Origin: an uncultured Lachnospiraceae bacterium
GTDB taxonomy: Bacteria; Bacillota; Clostridia; Lachnospirales; Lachnospiraceae
Direction of reading: 5' to 3'
Assembly: GCA_902493385.1 (NCBI GenBank)
Contig: CABUPO010000007.1
Coordinates: 1 to 64,000 of the forward strand
Length of the DNA: 64,000 nucleotides
Below the pieces are notes generated by a model. The model did not search any database. It worked only from the letters and a program-made list of their open reading frames with translations, and was not told the origin of the DNA. The translations under genes were made by a program, and so were the position numbers. Positions 41,234-50,912 of this stretch are shown here, piece after piece; position 1 is the stretch's first letter, and every line of letters starts with the position of its first letter.

Positions 41234-41269
41234 GAAAATGCAAGAAAAATTTTTTTTGTAATATTAAAA

Positions 41270-41380
41270 GGAATTGTGAATGATGAACTTCCCATAGTTC
41301 CGTTACCAGACGGCAATGGCAGAACAGGTCGTTTGATTTTAAATCTTGAACTGATATGCGATGGTAAGTTATATTTCTAA
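41270..41380 (+). pseudogene. Fic/DOC domain fragment
   Basis: A start-less 36-codon frame contains LPDGNGRTGRLILNLEL, the core of the Fic motif HPFxDGNGRTGR, but with VPLP in place of the catalytic HPF. The rest of the AMP-transferase is absent. Confidence 0.8.
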
Positions 41381-41473
41381 ACAGTTTTAAATGCAGGAAT
41401 AAATAAAAAAAGATTGCTAATTATAATTACAGAGTAACCTGTGTTTAATAACGTTTAGAAGGGAGCAGCTGAA

Positions 41474-42856
41474 ATGGCTATTGATTATCGTATTACGGCA
41501 CAAGAGCTTGTGAAGGAATTAGGTGGCGACAGTAACATAACTAATGTTTCGCATTGTGCGACAAGACTTAGGTTTATTTTGAAAGACGAATCAATTGTGG
41601 ATTCTGCAAAGGTATCAAAAATACAGGGAGTTATTACAACCGTACAGGCGGGAGGACAGTATCAGGTAGTAATTGGAAATCATGTAAAGGACGCCTTTGA
41701 GTATGTTATGGAGCTTATTACGGTAGATGAAAATACAGAAGGAAGTCCAAATAATAAAGTAGGGATATTTAATAGAATTGTTGATGTGATTTCCAGTATT
41801 TTTGCGCCGTTTTTATATACGCTTGCTGCCTGCGGTATTTTGCAGGGTATTTTGGGAATATTGGTTGCGCTCGGCTGGATTGACACAGCAGGCGGTACGT
41901 ATCAGATTTTGAATTTTGTTTCATGGACGGCGTTTACATTTTTGCCGGTGCTGATTTCTATTACTGCAGCAAAAAAATTTGGCGCAAATATATATATGGC
42001 GGTTGTTATTGCATGTGCGCTTGTAAGTCCGGATTATATCGAAATGGTAAATACAGGGGCGGACGTACATTTTCTTGGAATCAAGGTACAGCTTTTAAGC
42101 TATACATCTTCAGTAATACCAATAATTTTATCAATATGGGTAGCGTCTTATGTGCAGAAATTTTTTGACAAATATTTGCCGGTTGTAGTCAGAAACCTGT
42201 TTTCGCCGCTTTTTACCATAGCTATTATGGTGCCGCTGACTCTGCTGGCTTTCGGCCCAATTGGCAATAGTATAGGCGGAGCAATAGGAGGCGTATATAA
42301 TTACCTTTATGACCTGAGCCCTATTGTAGCGGGAATAATTGTCGGCGGACTATGGGAGGTCCTTGTTATATTTGGCGTTCACTGGGGAATCACTCCGGTT
42401 ACTGTGGGAAACTATGCGACGCTTGGATATGATACGTTTACAGGGCTTCAGGCGTCTGCGGTATTTTCACAGGCTGGAGCGGCGCTTGGCGTATTTTTAA
42501 AAACCAGGGATAAAGAAATGAAGGGAGTTTCATTATCTGCGGCAACAACAGGATTGTTCGGAATTACTGAACCTGCCATTTACGGCGTAAACTTAAGACT
42601 CAAGAAACCAATGATATGCGGCTGTATCGCAGGCGCGGCAGCAGGAGGTGTGGCAGGAGCATTTCATGCTGTATCATGGGGATATAATATGCCGGGAATT
42701 GCTACTATTCCTGCATATTTCAAATCAGGACACAGCTCGGAGTTCATTGGGTTTTTGGTATCTATTGTAATTGCTTTTTTGCTTGGCGCTGTTTTAACTT
42801 ATATTGTCGGATTTGACGAAGATACAAGTGTGAAAGGGAGTATGGAAAATGAGTAG
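41474..42856 (+). CDS. PTS beta-glucoside transporter, EIIBC
   Basis: 460 residues. The EIIB domain at the N-terminus has the phosphorylated Cys28 in VSHCATRLRF. The EIIC membrane domain (about 105-450) includes GITPVTVGNYATLGYDT and FGITEPAIYGV. It imports and phosphorylates beta-glucosides such as salicin or cellobiose. EIIA is missing compared with full BglP (~620), so EIIA must come from elsewhere. It overlaps the 6-phospho-beta-glucosidase gene by 8 bp. No LicT-type antiterminator hairpin was found upstream. Start behind AGAAGGGAG. Confidence 0.93.
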   Translation: MAIDYRITAQELVKELGGDSNITNVSHCATRLRFILKDESIVDSAKVSKIQGVITTVQAGGQYQVVIGNHVKDAFEYVMELITVDENTEGSPNNKVGIFNRIVDVISSIFAPFLYTLAACGILQGILGILVALGWIDTAGGTYQILNFVSWTAFTFLPVLISITAAKKFGANIYMAVVIACALVSPDYIEMVNTGADVHFLGIKVQLLSYTSSVIPIILSIWVASYVQKFFDKYLPVVVRNLFSPLFTIAIMVPLTLLAFGPIGNSIGGAIGGVYNYLYDLSPIVAGIIVGGLWEVLVIFGVHWGITPVTVGNYATLGYDTFTGLQASAVFSQAGAALGVFLKTRDKEMKGVSLSAATTGLFGITEPAIYGVNLRLKKPMICGCIAGAAAGGVAGAFHAVSWGYNMPGIATIPAYFKSGHSSEFIGFLVSIVIAFLLGAVLTYIVGFDEDTSVKGSMENE

Positions 42857-44279
42857 ACTGCCGGATGATTTTCTTTGGGGCGGCGCGGTGGCCGCCCATC
42901 AGGTGGAGGGCGCATGGAATGCTGGAGGAAAAGGCGTCAGCATAGCGGATGTCCTGACGGCGGGAGCGCATGGGACAGACCGTAAAATTACGGATGGAGT
43001 AAAGGAAGAATTTTATTATCCAAACCATGAAGCGGTAGACTTTTATCATCACTATAAAGAAGATATAAAATTGTTTGCCGAAATGGGCTTTAAATGTTTT
43101 CGTACTTCCATTGCATGGACGCGTATTTTCCCAAATGGAGACGAAGAGGCTCCAAATGAGGAAGGACTTAGGTTTTATGACGATTTGTTTGATGAACTTT
43201 TAAAGTATGGGATTGAGCCTGTAATCACTCTTTCTCATTTTGAAATGCCATATTATCTGGTAAAACAATATGGAGGCTTTAAAAACCGCAGGCTGATTGA
43301 TTTTTTTGTAAAATATGCAGTGACGGTTATGGAACGCTACAAGAATAAAGTCAAATACTGGATGACCTTTAATGAAATCAATAATCAGAAAAATTATAAG
43401 TATCCGCTGTTTGGCTACACTTGTTCCGGCGTTATTTTTTCAGAGCAGGATAATCCTGAAGAATGCATGTATCAGGTGGTTCACAATGAGCTTGTGGCAA
43501 GCGCGCTGGCTGTAAAAAAAGGGCATGAAATTAATCCGGATTTTCAGATTGGCTGTATGGTGGCGTGTGTTCCGATTTATCCATATTCCTGTAATCCTGA
43601 CGATATGATGTATTCAGTAGAGGCAATGCATGACAGGTATTTATTTGCGGATGTTCATGTACGTGGGAAATATCCGTCATATATTTTAAAGGAATGGGAA
43701 CGGAAGGGGTTTCATATTGAAATGCATCAGGAGGATTTGAATATTTTACAGGAGGGTACGGTAGATTACGTAGGGTTCAGCTATTATATGACAAACGCTG
43801 TAAAAGCGGACGCAGCTGCTGAGGGAAACGGTCTTGACGGTTTTGCGGGCAGCGTAGATAACCCGTTTGTGAAAAAAAGCGACTGGGGCTGGCAGATTGA
43901 TTCTGTTGGGCTCAGGTATGCGTTAAATATTCTGTATGAGAGATATCAGAAACCGTTGTTTATCGTAGAAAACGGCTTTGGAGCTATCGACGAGCTTAGA
44001 CCGGATGGAAGTATTGCGGACGATTACCGCATAGAATATCTCCGGTCGCATATCGAGGAGCTTAAGAAGGCGGTTGTTATTGACGGAGTAGAGCTGATAG
44101 GCTATACGCCCTGGGGATGCATTGACTGTGTTTCTTTTACAACAGGTGAAATGAAGAAAAGATATGGGTTTATCTATGTTGACAGAGACAATGAGGGAAA
44201 AGGAACGTTAGAGAGAAAGAAAAAGAAATCGTTTGACTGGTATAAGAAGGTTATAGAAAGCAATGGAGAGATTCTATAG
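42849..44279 (+). CDS. 6-phospho-beta-glucosidase (GH1)
   Basis: 476 residues. GH1 barrel with acid/base Glu176 in TFNEINN and nucleophile Glu374 in IVENGFG. The phosphate-binding loop GEMKKRYGFIYVD near the C-terminus marks it as acting on 6-phospho-glycosides. N-terminal LPDDFLWGGAVAAHQVEGAW binds the glycone. It hydrolyses the sugar-phosphate imported by the EIIBC encoded just upstream; the genes overlap, so one operon. Confidence 0.95.
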   Translation: MSRLPDDFLWGGAVAAHQVEGAWNAGGKGVSIADVLTAGAHGTDRKITDGVKEEFYYPNHEAVDFYHHYKEDIKLFAEMGFKCFRTSIAWTRIFPNGDEEAPNEEGLRFYDDLFDELLKYGIEPVITLSHFEMPYYLVKQYGGFKNRRLIDFFVKYAVTVMERYKNKVKYWMTFNEINNQKNYKYPLFGYTCSGVIFSEQDNPEECMYQVVHNELVASALAVKKGHEINPDFQIGCMVACVPIYPYSCNPDDMMYSVEAMHDRYLFADVHVRGKYPSYILKEWERKGFHIEMHQEDLNILQEGTVDYVGFSYYMTNAVKADAAAEGNGLDGFAGSVDNPFVKKSDWGWQIDSVGLRYALNILYERYQKPLFIVENGFGAIDELRPDGSIADDYRIEYLRSHIEELKKAVVIDGVELIGYTPWGCIDCVSFTTGEMKKRYGFIYVDRDNEGKGTLERKKKKSFDWYKKVIESNGEIL

Positions 44280-44295
44280 TTCTGTTTTGGGGTTG

Positions 44296-44324
44296 TTGAC
44301 ATATGTTATAAACGTAATTATACT
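44296..44324 (+). promoter_or_regulatory. Promoter before the DUF2974 gene
   Basis: TTGACA (44296-44301), 17 bp spacer, TATACT (44319-44324). Confidence 0.75.
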
Positions 44325-44370
44325 GGAGTTTATCAGCGAGCAATATTATGATAATGGGGTGTAAAATCAT

Positions 44371-45456
44371 ATGAGTAATATACTTGACTATTTGAAATGG
44401 CGCGGCGATATTGTAATGGACTATGACGGATTTCAGATTGTTGATAATATACTTCTAAGCACAATGTGCTATGCAAATCTGTCCGATATTGTGCCGGATG
44501 AAGACAGCGGCTATTGTATTACGCTTGGGGAAGCGTATGAAAGGTATAAAAGGCTTAAAAGGAAAGAACGCGATAAATCAACGCAGAAAAAGGGAGAGAT
44601 AGCGCTGCGTGCGATGGCGTCTGTAAGGAGGTTTCGTAATATCCTCCTTTCTTCTTATGTAGATGTGATAGACGACGATACAAAGACCCAGTTTGCGGCT
44701 GTCAAGGCTCATCTGCCGGATAATTCTTATTATATCGCGTTTCGGGGAACGGATGATAATATTGTCGGATGGCGTGAAGATTTTGAAATGTGTTTTCGTG
44801 AAATCGGGGCGCAGAATATGGCGTGCAGTTATCTTAACAGGCAGATAAAGAACGGAAAATACAGAATAGGCGGGCATTCAAAAGGCGGCAATCTTGCAGT
44901 TTATGCGAGCATGAATTGCAAAAATGAATTAAAGGAGCATATTTTGAATGTATATTCAAACGATGGTCCGGGAATTTGCGATGAAATGATGGCCAAAGAA
45001 AAATATCAGATTATTGAAAACCGTATAATCCGCATTATGCCGGGATTTTCGATGGTAGGAGTGCTGTTTGCTAATGCAGAACCTGATTATATTGTAGCGG
45101 CAAGCGGAAAAGGAATGAAACAGCATAATCCGCTGAACTGGCAGTTAGACGGCGTTAATCTTAAGACGGTTGACTCGCTTGACGAACAGTGCAGAGAGTT
45201 CGCAGATGTATTTAACAGCTGGGTAAAAGCGCTTCCGGTTAATAAGAGGGAAGAGATTGTAAGCAGCTTTTTTGATGCGGTTGAAAGCAGCGGCAAAAAG
45301 CAGATTATAGATTTTTCGAGCATAAAAGCGGAAACGTTTGAACATTTTTTTCGTGCGGTTAAGTATTCCTCAAAGGAATCAAGGCAGGCTGTTGCAATGC
45401 TGTTAAAAAATGTGACGAGCGATAAGGTGAAACGAATAACCAAAAGATCAAACTAG
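44371..45456 (+). CDS. DUF2974 (Mbeg1-like) serine hydrolase
   Basis: 361 residues. The lipase-like elbow GGHSKGGNLAVYA (Ser near 171) and the oxyanion-side strand YYIAFRGTDDN are the hallmarks of DUF2974, a cytosolic alpha/beta-hydrolase family common in Lachnospiraceae. The N-terminal NILDYLKWRGD opening is also typical. Substrate unknown. The neighbouring gene encodes another hydrolase with the same HSKGG motif. ATG 44371 has only a weak GGGG upstream. Confidence 0.85.
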   Translation: MSNILDYLKWRGDIVMDYDGFQIVDNILLSTMCYANLSDIVPDEDSGYCITLGEAYERYKRLKRKERDKSTQKKGEIALRAMASVRRFRNILLSSYVDVIDDDTKTQFAAVKAHLPDNSYYIAFRGTDDNIVGWREDFEMCFREIGAQNMACSYLNRQIKNGKYRIGGHSKGGNLAVYASMNCKNELKEHILNVYSNDGPGICDEMMAKEKYQIIENRIIRIMPGFSMVGVLFANAEPDYIVAASGKGMKQHNPLNWQLDGVNLKTVDSLDEQCREFADVFNSWVKALPVNKREEIVSSFFDAVESSGKKQIIDFSSIKAETFEHFFRAVKYSSKESRQAVAMLLKNVTSDKVKRITKRSN

Positions 45457-45472
45457 GGGAGAATTTTTTATA

Positions 45473-46825
45473 ATGTACAAAAGCTTATCCGTAATATGTA
45501 AGATTACAGATATAATTATTGTTTTATTGACGGCGAATATATTTGCATTGGGATGCCTTATTAAAGGAAGATGGTTTGTCCTTCTTATAATAGCTGCTTT
45601 TATTCTGGTAAATATAAGGCCTGATGATACTAACAGACGATTGTTAAGTAAAAAAATCAGAAGATGTGCAGATGGGCTTGCTCTTTTGGAGGTTTTTCTT
45701 GTGTCCGCAGACTGTTCTGTTTTATTTTTTATACTCGGGATTACGGGATGCTTTGGTTTTGCAGACGGATTATTAACGGCAAAGATATGGATATTTAATT
45801 CTCTGACGGCATTCCTTATTGAAGCGGCAGTTTTTTGGAACGGTATAATAAGGGTATATATTTTTTCTGAACAGCTGGGTATCAAATGGAGGGTTATAGG
45901 AATTATCTGCGGCATGATTCCTGTGGCTCATCTTTATGCGCTTGGAAGGATTATTTATATTGTATCAGATGAAATTAAATCAGAGAATGAAAGAATGCTT
46001 CGTAATAAGAATCGTGCAGGACAGAGGATATGCGCGACAAAATATCCGATTATATTGGTGCATGGAGTTTTTTTCAGAGATTATAAATATCTGAATTACT
46101 GGGGAAGAATCCCGGCGGAGCTTCAGCTGAACGGTGCGTGTGTATTTTATGGAAATCATCAGTCTGCATCAGGCGTTGCAGACAGCGGACGTGAAATTGC
46201 AGATAGAATTAATCAGATTGTTAAACAGACGGGATGTGAAAAGGTTAATCTGATTGCTCATTCAAAGGGCGGTCTTGACTGCAGAATGGCGCTTACGCTT
46301 CCTGGCGTGGCACAACATACAGCCTCTTTAACAACGATTAACACTCCGCACAGAGGATGCAGGTTTGCAGATTATCTTCTTAATAAAATTCCGCAGAAGG
46401 AACAGCTGAAAATTGCGGCTGCATATAATGCGGCGCTTAAAAAGTGCGGAGATACTAATCCTGATTTTTTGGCGGCAGTTAATAATCTTACGGCGGATTA
46501 CTGCAAAAAATTCAATGAAGAAGTGAAAGATGTGCGCGGAGTATATTACCAAAGCGTCGGAAGCAAAATGAATAATCCAAAAAGCGGCAGGTTTCCTTTA
46601 AATTTCAGCTATAGGTTTGTGGACTTTTTTGAACATGAAAACGACGGTCTTGTAGGCGCGGAGTCTTTTGCCTGGTCAGAAAATTATCAGTATCTTACCA
46701 TTAATGGCAAACGCGGAATTTCGCACGGAGATATGATTGATTTGAACCGTGAAAATATTCCGGGTTTTGATGTGCGCGAATTTTATGTAAATCTTGTAAG
46801 CGGCTTAAAAGCTAAGGGCTTCTGA
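45473..46825 (+). CDS. Membrane-anchored lipase-like hydrolase
   Basis: 450 residues. About four N-terminal helices (about 5-150), then an alpha/beta-hydrolase domain: YPIILVHGVFFRD (oxyanion region), nucleophile elbow LIAHSKGGLD (Ser near 262), NTPHRGC, and a late acidic and His segment with HENDGLVG and ISHGDM. Resembles triacylglycerol lipases/esterases with a membrane anchor. It follows the DUF2974 gene by 16 bp. The target may be membrane lipid or lipoteichoic precursor; not known. Confidence 0.8.
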   Translation: MYKSLSVICKITDIIIVLLTANIFALGCLIKGRWFVLLIIAAFILVNIRPDDTNRRLLSKKIRRCADGLALLEVFLVSADCSVLFFILGITGCFGFADGLLTAKIWIFNSLTAFLIEAAVFWNGIIRVYIFSEQLGIKWRVIGIICGMIPVAHLYALGRIIYIVSDEIKSENERMLRNKNRAGQRICATKYPIILVHGVFFRDYKYLNYWGRIPAELQLNGACVFYGNHQSASGVADSGREIADRINQIVKQTGCEKVNLIAHSKGGLDCRMALTLPGVAQHTASLTTINTPHRGCRFADYLLNKIPQKEQLKIAAAYNAALKKCGDTNPDFLAAVNNLTADYCKKFNEEVKDVRGVYYQSVGSKMNNPKSGRFPLNFSYRFVDFFEHENDGLVGAESFAWSENYQYLTINGKRGISHGDMIDLNRENIPGFDVREFYVNLVSGLKAKGF

Positions 46826-46910
46826 TTATTAAAGTGTTTTAGATTAATAGAATATTTTTGTATTGTAATGGCTTTTAAAGATACGGTTGTATGAATTTTT
46901 AATATGTCTC

Positions 46911-46938
46911 TTTACAATTCATATATTTGTTGTATAAT
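46911..46938 (+). promoter_or_regulatory. Promoter of rho
   Basis: TTTACA (46911-46916), 16 bp, TATAAT (46933-46938) in the 230 bp gap before rho. The leader of more than 100 nt could hold autoregulation; no clear hairpin stands out. Confidence 0.65.
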
Positions 46939-47057
46939 AAAATAAATAATGTTTTCAGATAACAATCATAAGTGTTTCAGATTATCCAGGATTAATCGAA
47001 AATTATTTGTTTACCTTGAAATATGTTGATATATGAATTTCTATAATGGAGGTATAT

Positions 47058-48602
47058 ATGGATTATACAGGAAAATCCCTTGTAGAGCTTAAGGCTATTG
47101 CAAAGGAAAGAGGGCTGAAAAGAACCAGCACAATGAAAAAGCAGGAGCTTATCGATACTCTTGCGGCTGATGACAGGAAGCATGCGGCGCCTTCAGAACA
47201 TAAGGTTTATGAAGAAACTGTAAAATCAAAGAGTCCGGACGAGGTACATGAAGCGCCTGCAAGGTCTGATAATGTTCATACAGAAAAACCTGTCCAGAGG
47301 AGAAATGTATCCGAAAAGCATCAGAATAGTTACGGCGTACATCAGAATAATTATAACGACCATCAGGAAAAGAGAAATAATTACAGTTCCGGACAGAGCT
47401 TACAGAACGGACAGAGAAGCAATAACGCTGTACCGCGCAATGCTTCGGGTGTGAATACTGAGATGCAGCAGCTTGATTCCGGAGAAGTTAAGAGCGGAAT
47501 ACTTGAGGTTATGGCAGACGGATATGGATTTATCAGATGTGATAACTATCTTCCGGGAGAGCAGGATGTATATGTGTCTCCTGCGCTTATCAGAAAATTC
47601 GGACTTAGGACCGGAGACATTATCGTAGGCAATACAAGAATACGTAATCAGAATGAGAAGTTTTCAGCTCTGCTATATATGAAGTCGGTTAATGGATATA
47701 ATCCGTCGGTGCTCGCGCACAGAGTCAAATTTGAAGATCTTACCCCTATATTTCCTAATAGAAGAATACATCTTGAGACAAGCGGCGCAGGAACCGCAAT
47801 GAGAATGATGGACCTTATATCGCCTATAGGAAAAGGACAGCGCGGTATGATTGTTTCACAGCCTAAGGCGGGCAAGACTACGCTTCTTAAGCAGGTGGCA
47901 AAAGCAATAACCAAAAACCACCCGGAGATGCATCTTATTATTCTGCTTATCGATGAAAGACCGGAGGAAGTTACAGACATAAAAGAATCTATAGAAGGAG
48001 AGCATGTTGAGGTTATATATTCAACCTTTGACGAGCTTCCTGAGAACCATAAAAGAGTATCTGAGATGGTTATCGAGCGTGCAAAAAGACTTGTGGAGCA
48101 CGGACGAGATGTAATGGTGCTGCTTGACAGTATAACAAGACTTGCAAGAGCGTATAACCTGACTGTACAGCCCAGCGGACGCACGTTATCAGGAGGACTT
48201 GATCCGGCCGCGCTTTATATGCCAAAGAAGTTCTTTGGAGCTGCGCGTAACATGAGAGAAGGCGGAAGCCTTACCGTACTTGCTACGGCGCTTGTAGATA
48301 CGGGAAGCCGCATGGACGACGTTGTATTTGAGGAATTTAAGGGAACGGGTAATATGGAGATTGTCCTTGACAGAAGATTGTCGGAAAAGAGAATATTCCC
48401 TGCAATAGACCTTCCAAAATCAAGTACAAGACGAGACGACCTTCTTCTTACGCAGTCAGAAATGGAAGCAAGCTTCCTTATGAGGCGTGCAATGAACGGA
48501 ATGAAGTCCGATGAAGCCGTAGAACAGATTATTAATATGTTTGTAAGGACTAAGAACAATAACGAATTTATTGAGATGATTAAGAAAGTTAAAATTGTTT
48601 GA
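47058..48602 (+). CDS. rho: Transcription termination factor Rho
   Basis: 514 residues from ATG 47058 with TGGAGGT just before; the frame start at 47046 overlaps that site. N-terminal Rho_N helix (about 1-40, SLVELKAIAKERGLKR). Then an unstructured N/Q/H-rich insert (about 60-135, HQNSYGVHQNNYNDHQ). Then the RNA-binding cold-shock fold GILEVMADGYGFIR and the ATPase with Walker A QPKAGKTTLLKQ. It is a hexameric RNA helicase ending untranslated transcripts. The insert resembles the prion-like region known in Clostridium botulinum Rho. Confidence 0.95.
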   Translation: MDYTGKSLVELKAIAKERGLKRTSTMKKQELIDTLAADDRKHAAPSEHKVYEETVKSKSPDEVHEAPARSDNVHTEKPVQRRNVSEKHQNSYGVHQNNYNDHQEKRNNYSSGQSLQNGQRSNNAVPRNASGVNTEMQQLDSGEVKSGILEVMADGYGFIRCDNYLPGEQDVYVSPALIRKFGLRTGDIIVGNTRIRNQNEKFSALLYMKSVNGYNPSVLAHRVKFEDLTPIFPNRRIHLETSGAGTAMRMMDLISPIGKGQRGMIVSQPKAGKTTLLKQVAKAITKNHPEMHLIILLIDERPEEVTDIKESIEGEHVEVIYSTFDELPENHKRVSEMVIERAKRLVEHGRDVMVLLDSITRLARAYNLTVQPSGRTLSGGLDPAALYMPKKFFGAARNMREGGSLTVLATALVDTGSRMDDVVFEEFKGTGNMEIVLDRRLSEKRIFPAIDLPKSSTRRDDLLLTQSEMEASFLMRRAMNGMKSDEAVEQIINMFVRTKNNNEFIEMIKKVKIV

Positions 48603-48610
48603 TTATTTGC

Positions 48611-48674
48611 TTGCAATGCAAAACAAACTATGCTACAATGAAAAAGCTGTTTTGTCAGAGGGTAATGTCTGACA
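48611..48674 (+). promoter_or_regulatory. rpmE promoter and leader hairpin
   Basis: TTGCAA (48611-48616), 17 bp, TACAAT (48634-48639). The leader holds TGTCAGA/TCTGACA (48653-48674), a perfect 7 bp stem. L31 genes of several phyla carry autoregulatory leaders, so this hairpin may bind L31; that is inference. Confidence 0.6.
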
Positions 48675-48701
48675 TGATTTATGTGCAGAGAGGTGAAAGA
48701 T

Positions 48702-48911
48702 ATGAAACAAGATATACAGCCAACATATTATCAGGCAAAGGTTGTCTGCAACTGCGGTAATGAGTTTGTTACAGGTTCAACAAAAGAGGATATCCACGTA
48801 GAAGTATGTTCAAAGTGCCATCCTTTTTATACAGGACAGCAGAGAGCAGTAGCTGCAAGAGGTGCTATTGACAGATTTAACCGTAAGTATGGTTTATCTC
48901 AGAGTAAATAG
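48702..48911 (+). CDS. rpmE: 50S ribosomal protein L31
   Basis: 69 residues. Zinc-binding CNCGNEF and VCSKCHPF (C-x-C and C-x-x-C) make it the zinc-containing form. Starts at ATG 48702 behind AGAGAGGTGA. It has its own promoter and terminator between rho and DUF1385, the usual clostridial order. Confidence 0.95.
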   Translation: MKQDIQPTYYQAKVVCNCGNEFVTGSTKEDIHVEVCSKCHPFYTGQQRAVAARGAIDRFNRKYGLSQSK

Positions 48912-48922
48912 TCTGATTGACG

Positions 48923-48957
48923 ATAGGTTAGGATACGTGTATCCTGGCCTATTTTTA
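48923..48957 (+). terminator. Terminator after rpmE
   Basis: ATAGGTTAGGATAC pairs with GTATCCTGGCCTAT (48923-48952), followed by TTTTATTTT. Confidence 0.9.
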
Positions 48958-49008
48958 TTTTAGTTTATAGTATGCCGCATATGGGCATAGTTAAACGGGG
49001 TGATTGTT

Positions 49009-50073
49009 ATGAAACCTTCAGGAATTGGAGGACAGGCCGTTATAGAAGGCGTAATGATGCGCAACAAGTCAGAGTACGCTGTGGCAGTCAGAACACCGCA
49101 AAAGGATATAGAGGTTAAGAAGGGGATATACGTAGGTATCAGTGATCGTATACGTATATTCAGGATTCCTGTTTTAAGGGGAATAGCGGCATTTATTGAT
49201 TCTATGGTTCTTGGAATGAGTACGCTTATGTATTCGGCAGAATTTTATGAGGAAGATAATGCTGAGGTTAAAAGCTCGATAAAGGCAAGAAGAAATAAAG
49301 CCATGAAAGATAAGAAGGAGAAAAGAGAAGCCATCGCAATGGGAATCACAATGACGGTTTCAATTCTTCTTGTTATAGCAATATTTATGCTCGTGCCTTT
49401 TGTGCTTGCGGAGCTTCTTAACGGAAAGATAGATTCGTTTGTGGCAAGAAATGCTATTGAAGGAGTGATAAGGCTTGTTATATTTATATTGTATATTAAA
49501 GCAATATCACTAATGAGAGATATCAGAAGAGTATTCATGTATCATGGAGCAGAACATAAGGTTATTAACTGTATTGAGAACGGATATGAGCTTACTGTTG
49601 AGAATGCGAGAAAGCAGACGAAAGAGCATAAAAGGTGCGGAACAAGCTTCCTTCTTTATGTTGTTGTAATAAGCTTTATTGTATTTCTTTTCATACAGAT
49701 GGACGCTTTGTGGCTTCGTATGCTGCTTCGTATTGTACTTATACCTGTTATAGCCGGAATTGCATATGAATTTATTAAGCTTGCAGGGAAGAGCAATAAT
49801 GTTATCGTTAATATACTCAGCCGTCCGGGAATGTGGCTTCAGGCTCTTACAACTAAGGAACCTGACGACGGTATGCTTGAAGTAGCAATAGCTTCTGTGG
49901 ACGCCGTATTTGACTGGAAATCATATCAGGAGAACAAGGGAAGAATCAGAAGGCGCAGCACGCCTGCATTTGAGACCATTTCTCTCGATGATGAAGATGA
50001 GGATGATGATATACTAAAGGAATTTGACAAATATCTTCATGACGACGAAGAGAAAGATGATAATGAAGAATGA
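49009..50073 (+). CDS. DUF1385 membrane protein (YqhQ-like)
   Basis: 354 residues from ATG 49009 (GGGGTGA before it; GTG 49000 is an alternative). The family opening GIGGQAVIEGVMMRNK is followed by YSAEFYEED, two to four helices (about 110-260) and the block FMYHGAEHKVINCIE. An acidic tail ends it. DUF1385 is near-universal beside prmC and prfA in Clostridia; function unknown. The stop overlaps the prmC start. Confidence 0.9.
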   Translation: MKPSGIGGQAVIEGVMMRNKSEYAVAVRTPQKDIEVKKGIYVGISDRIRIFRIPVLRGIAAFIDSMVLGMSTLMYSAEFYEEDNAEVKSSIKARRNKAMKDKKEKREAIAMGITMTVSILLVIAIFMLVPFVLAELLNGKIDSFVARNAIEGVIRLVIFILYIKAISLMRDIRRVFMYHGAEHKVINCIENGYELTVENARKQTKEHKRCGTSFLLYVVVISFIVFLFIQMDALWLRMLLRIVLIPVIAGIAYEFIKLAGKSNNVIVNILSRPGMWLQALTTKEPDDGMLEVAIASVDAVFDWKSYQENKGRIRRRSTPAFETISLDDEDEDDDILKEFDKYLHDDEEKDDNEE

Positions 50074-50912
50074 TGACAATTGAACAGCTGCTTAATACAG
50101 GAGCAGATACTTTGCGTAAGGCCGGCGTAGAAGAGTACCGGCTGGATGCCTGGTATCTGCTGTCATATTATATGAATATAGGGAAAAATGAATATTATAA
50201 GAATCCTAAGGCGCCTGTTTCGGATACTCAGTCAGCGGAATATGAACGGCTGATTAGCGAGCGAGCCAAAAGGAAACCATTGCAGTATATAACAAGGGAA
50301 CAGGAATTTGCAGGACTTATTTTTAATGTGGATGAGAATGTTCTTATACCCAGACAGGATACGGAAGTAATAGCAGAGCTGGTTATCCAATATGCAAAGT
50401 CAAAGCGTGTGCTTGATATGTGCACAGGCTCAGGATGCATTGCGGTAAGCGTAGCCAGGTATTCAGAAGCTTTATCTGTTACTGCCTCTGACGTATCGGA
50501 AAGAGCCATAAGCATTGCAAAGAAAAATGCGGCGCTTAACAATGCAGATGTGGAATTTATCATCAGTGATTTATGGGAAGGCATAGGCGGAAAATACGAT
50601 ATTCTTGTTGCCAACCCTCCGTATATTACATCTTCAGAAATGTCAGAGCTTATGCCGGAGGTTTTCGATTACGAGCCGCATCTGGCGCTCTGCGGCGGAG
50701 ATGACGGACTTGTTTTTTACAGAAAAATACTAAAAGACATAAATCATAAAATTACTGACGGAGGAATGGTGTTTTTTGAAATAGGATGCAGTCAGGCGGA
50801 CGCCGTAGCAGAGCTTATGAAAGAGCAGAAAATGTCTGATATTAAAGTTGAAAAAGACCTTGCGGGACTTGACAGAGTTGTGTGGGGATATGTAGGAGGA
50901 TGTTATGTTTGA
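50070..50912 (+). CDS. prmC: Release factor glutamine methyltransferase
   Basis: 280 residues. N-terminal helical domain, then methyltransferase with the S-adenosylmethionine loop LDMCTGSGCIAVSVA (about 114-128) and the glutamine-binding NPPYITSSEM (about 181-190). It methylates the Gln of the GGQ motif in release factors. It overlaps DUF1385 upstream and prfA downstream (8 bp), which encodes its substrate. Confidence 0.95.
   Translation: MMTIEQLLNTGADTLRKAGVEEYRLDAWYLLSYYMNIGKNEYYKNPKAPVSDTQSAEYERLISERAKRKPLQYITREQEFAGLIFNVDENVLIPRQDTEVIAELVIQYAKSKRVLDMCTGSGCIAVSVARYSEALSVTASDVSERAISIAKKNAALNNADVEFIISDLWEGIGGKYDILVANPPYITSSEMSELMPEVFDYEPHLALCGGDDGLVFYRKILKDINHKITDGGMVFFEIGCSQADAVAELMKEQKMSDIKVEKDLAGLDRVVWGYVGGCYV

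Noticed and set aside
41474..42856. EIIBC as a truncated BglP
   Set aside because: The frame ends cleanly and overlaps the glycosidase start; EIIBC forms lacking EIIA are common.
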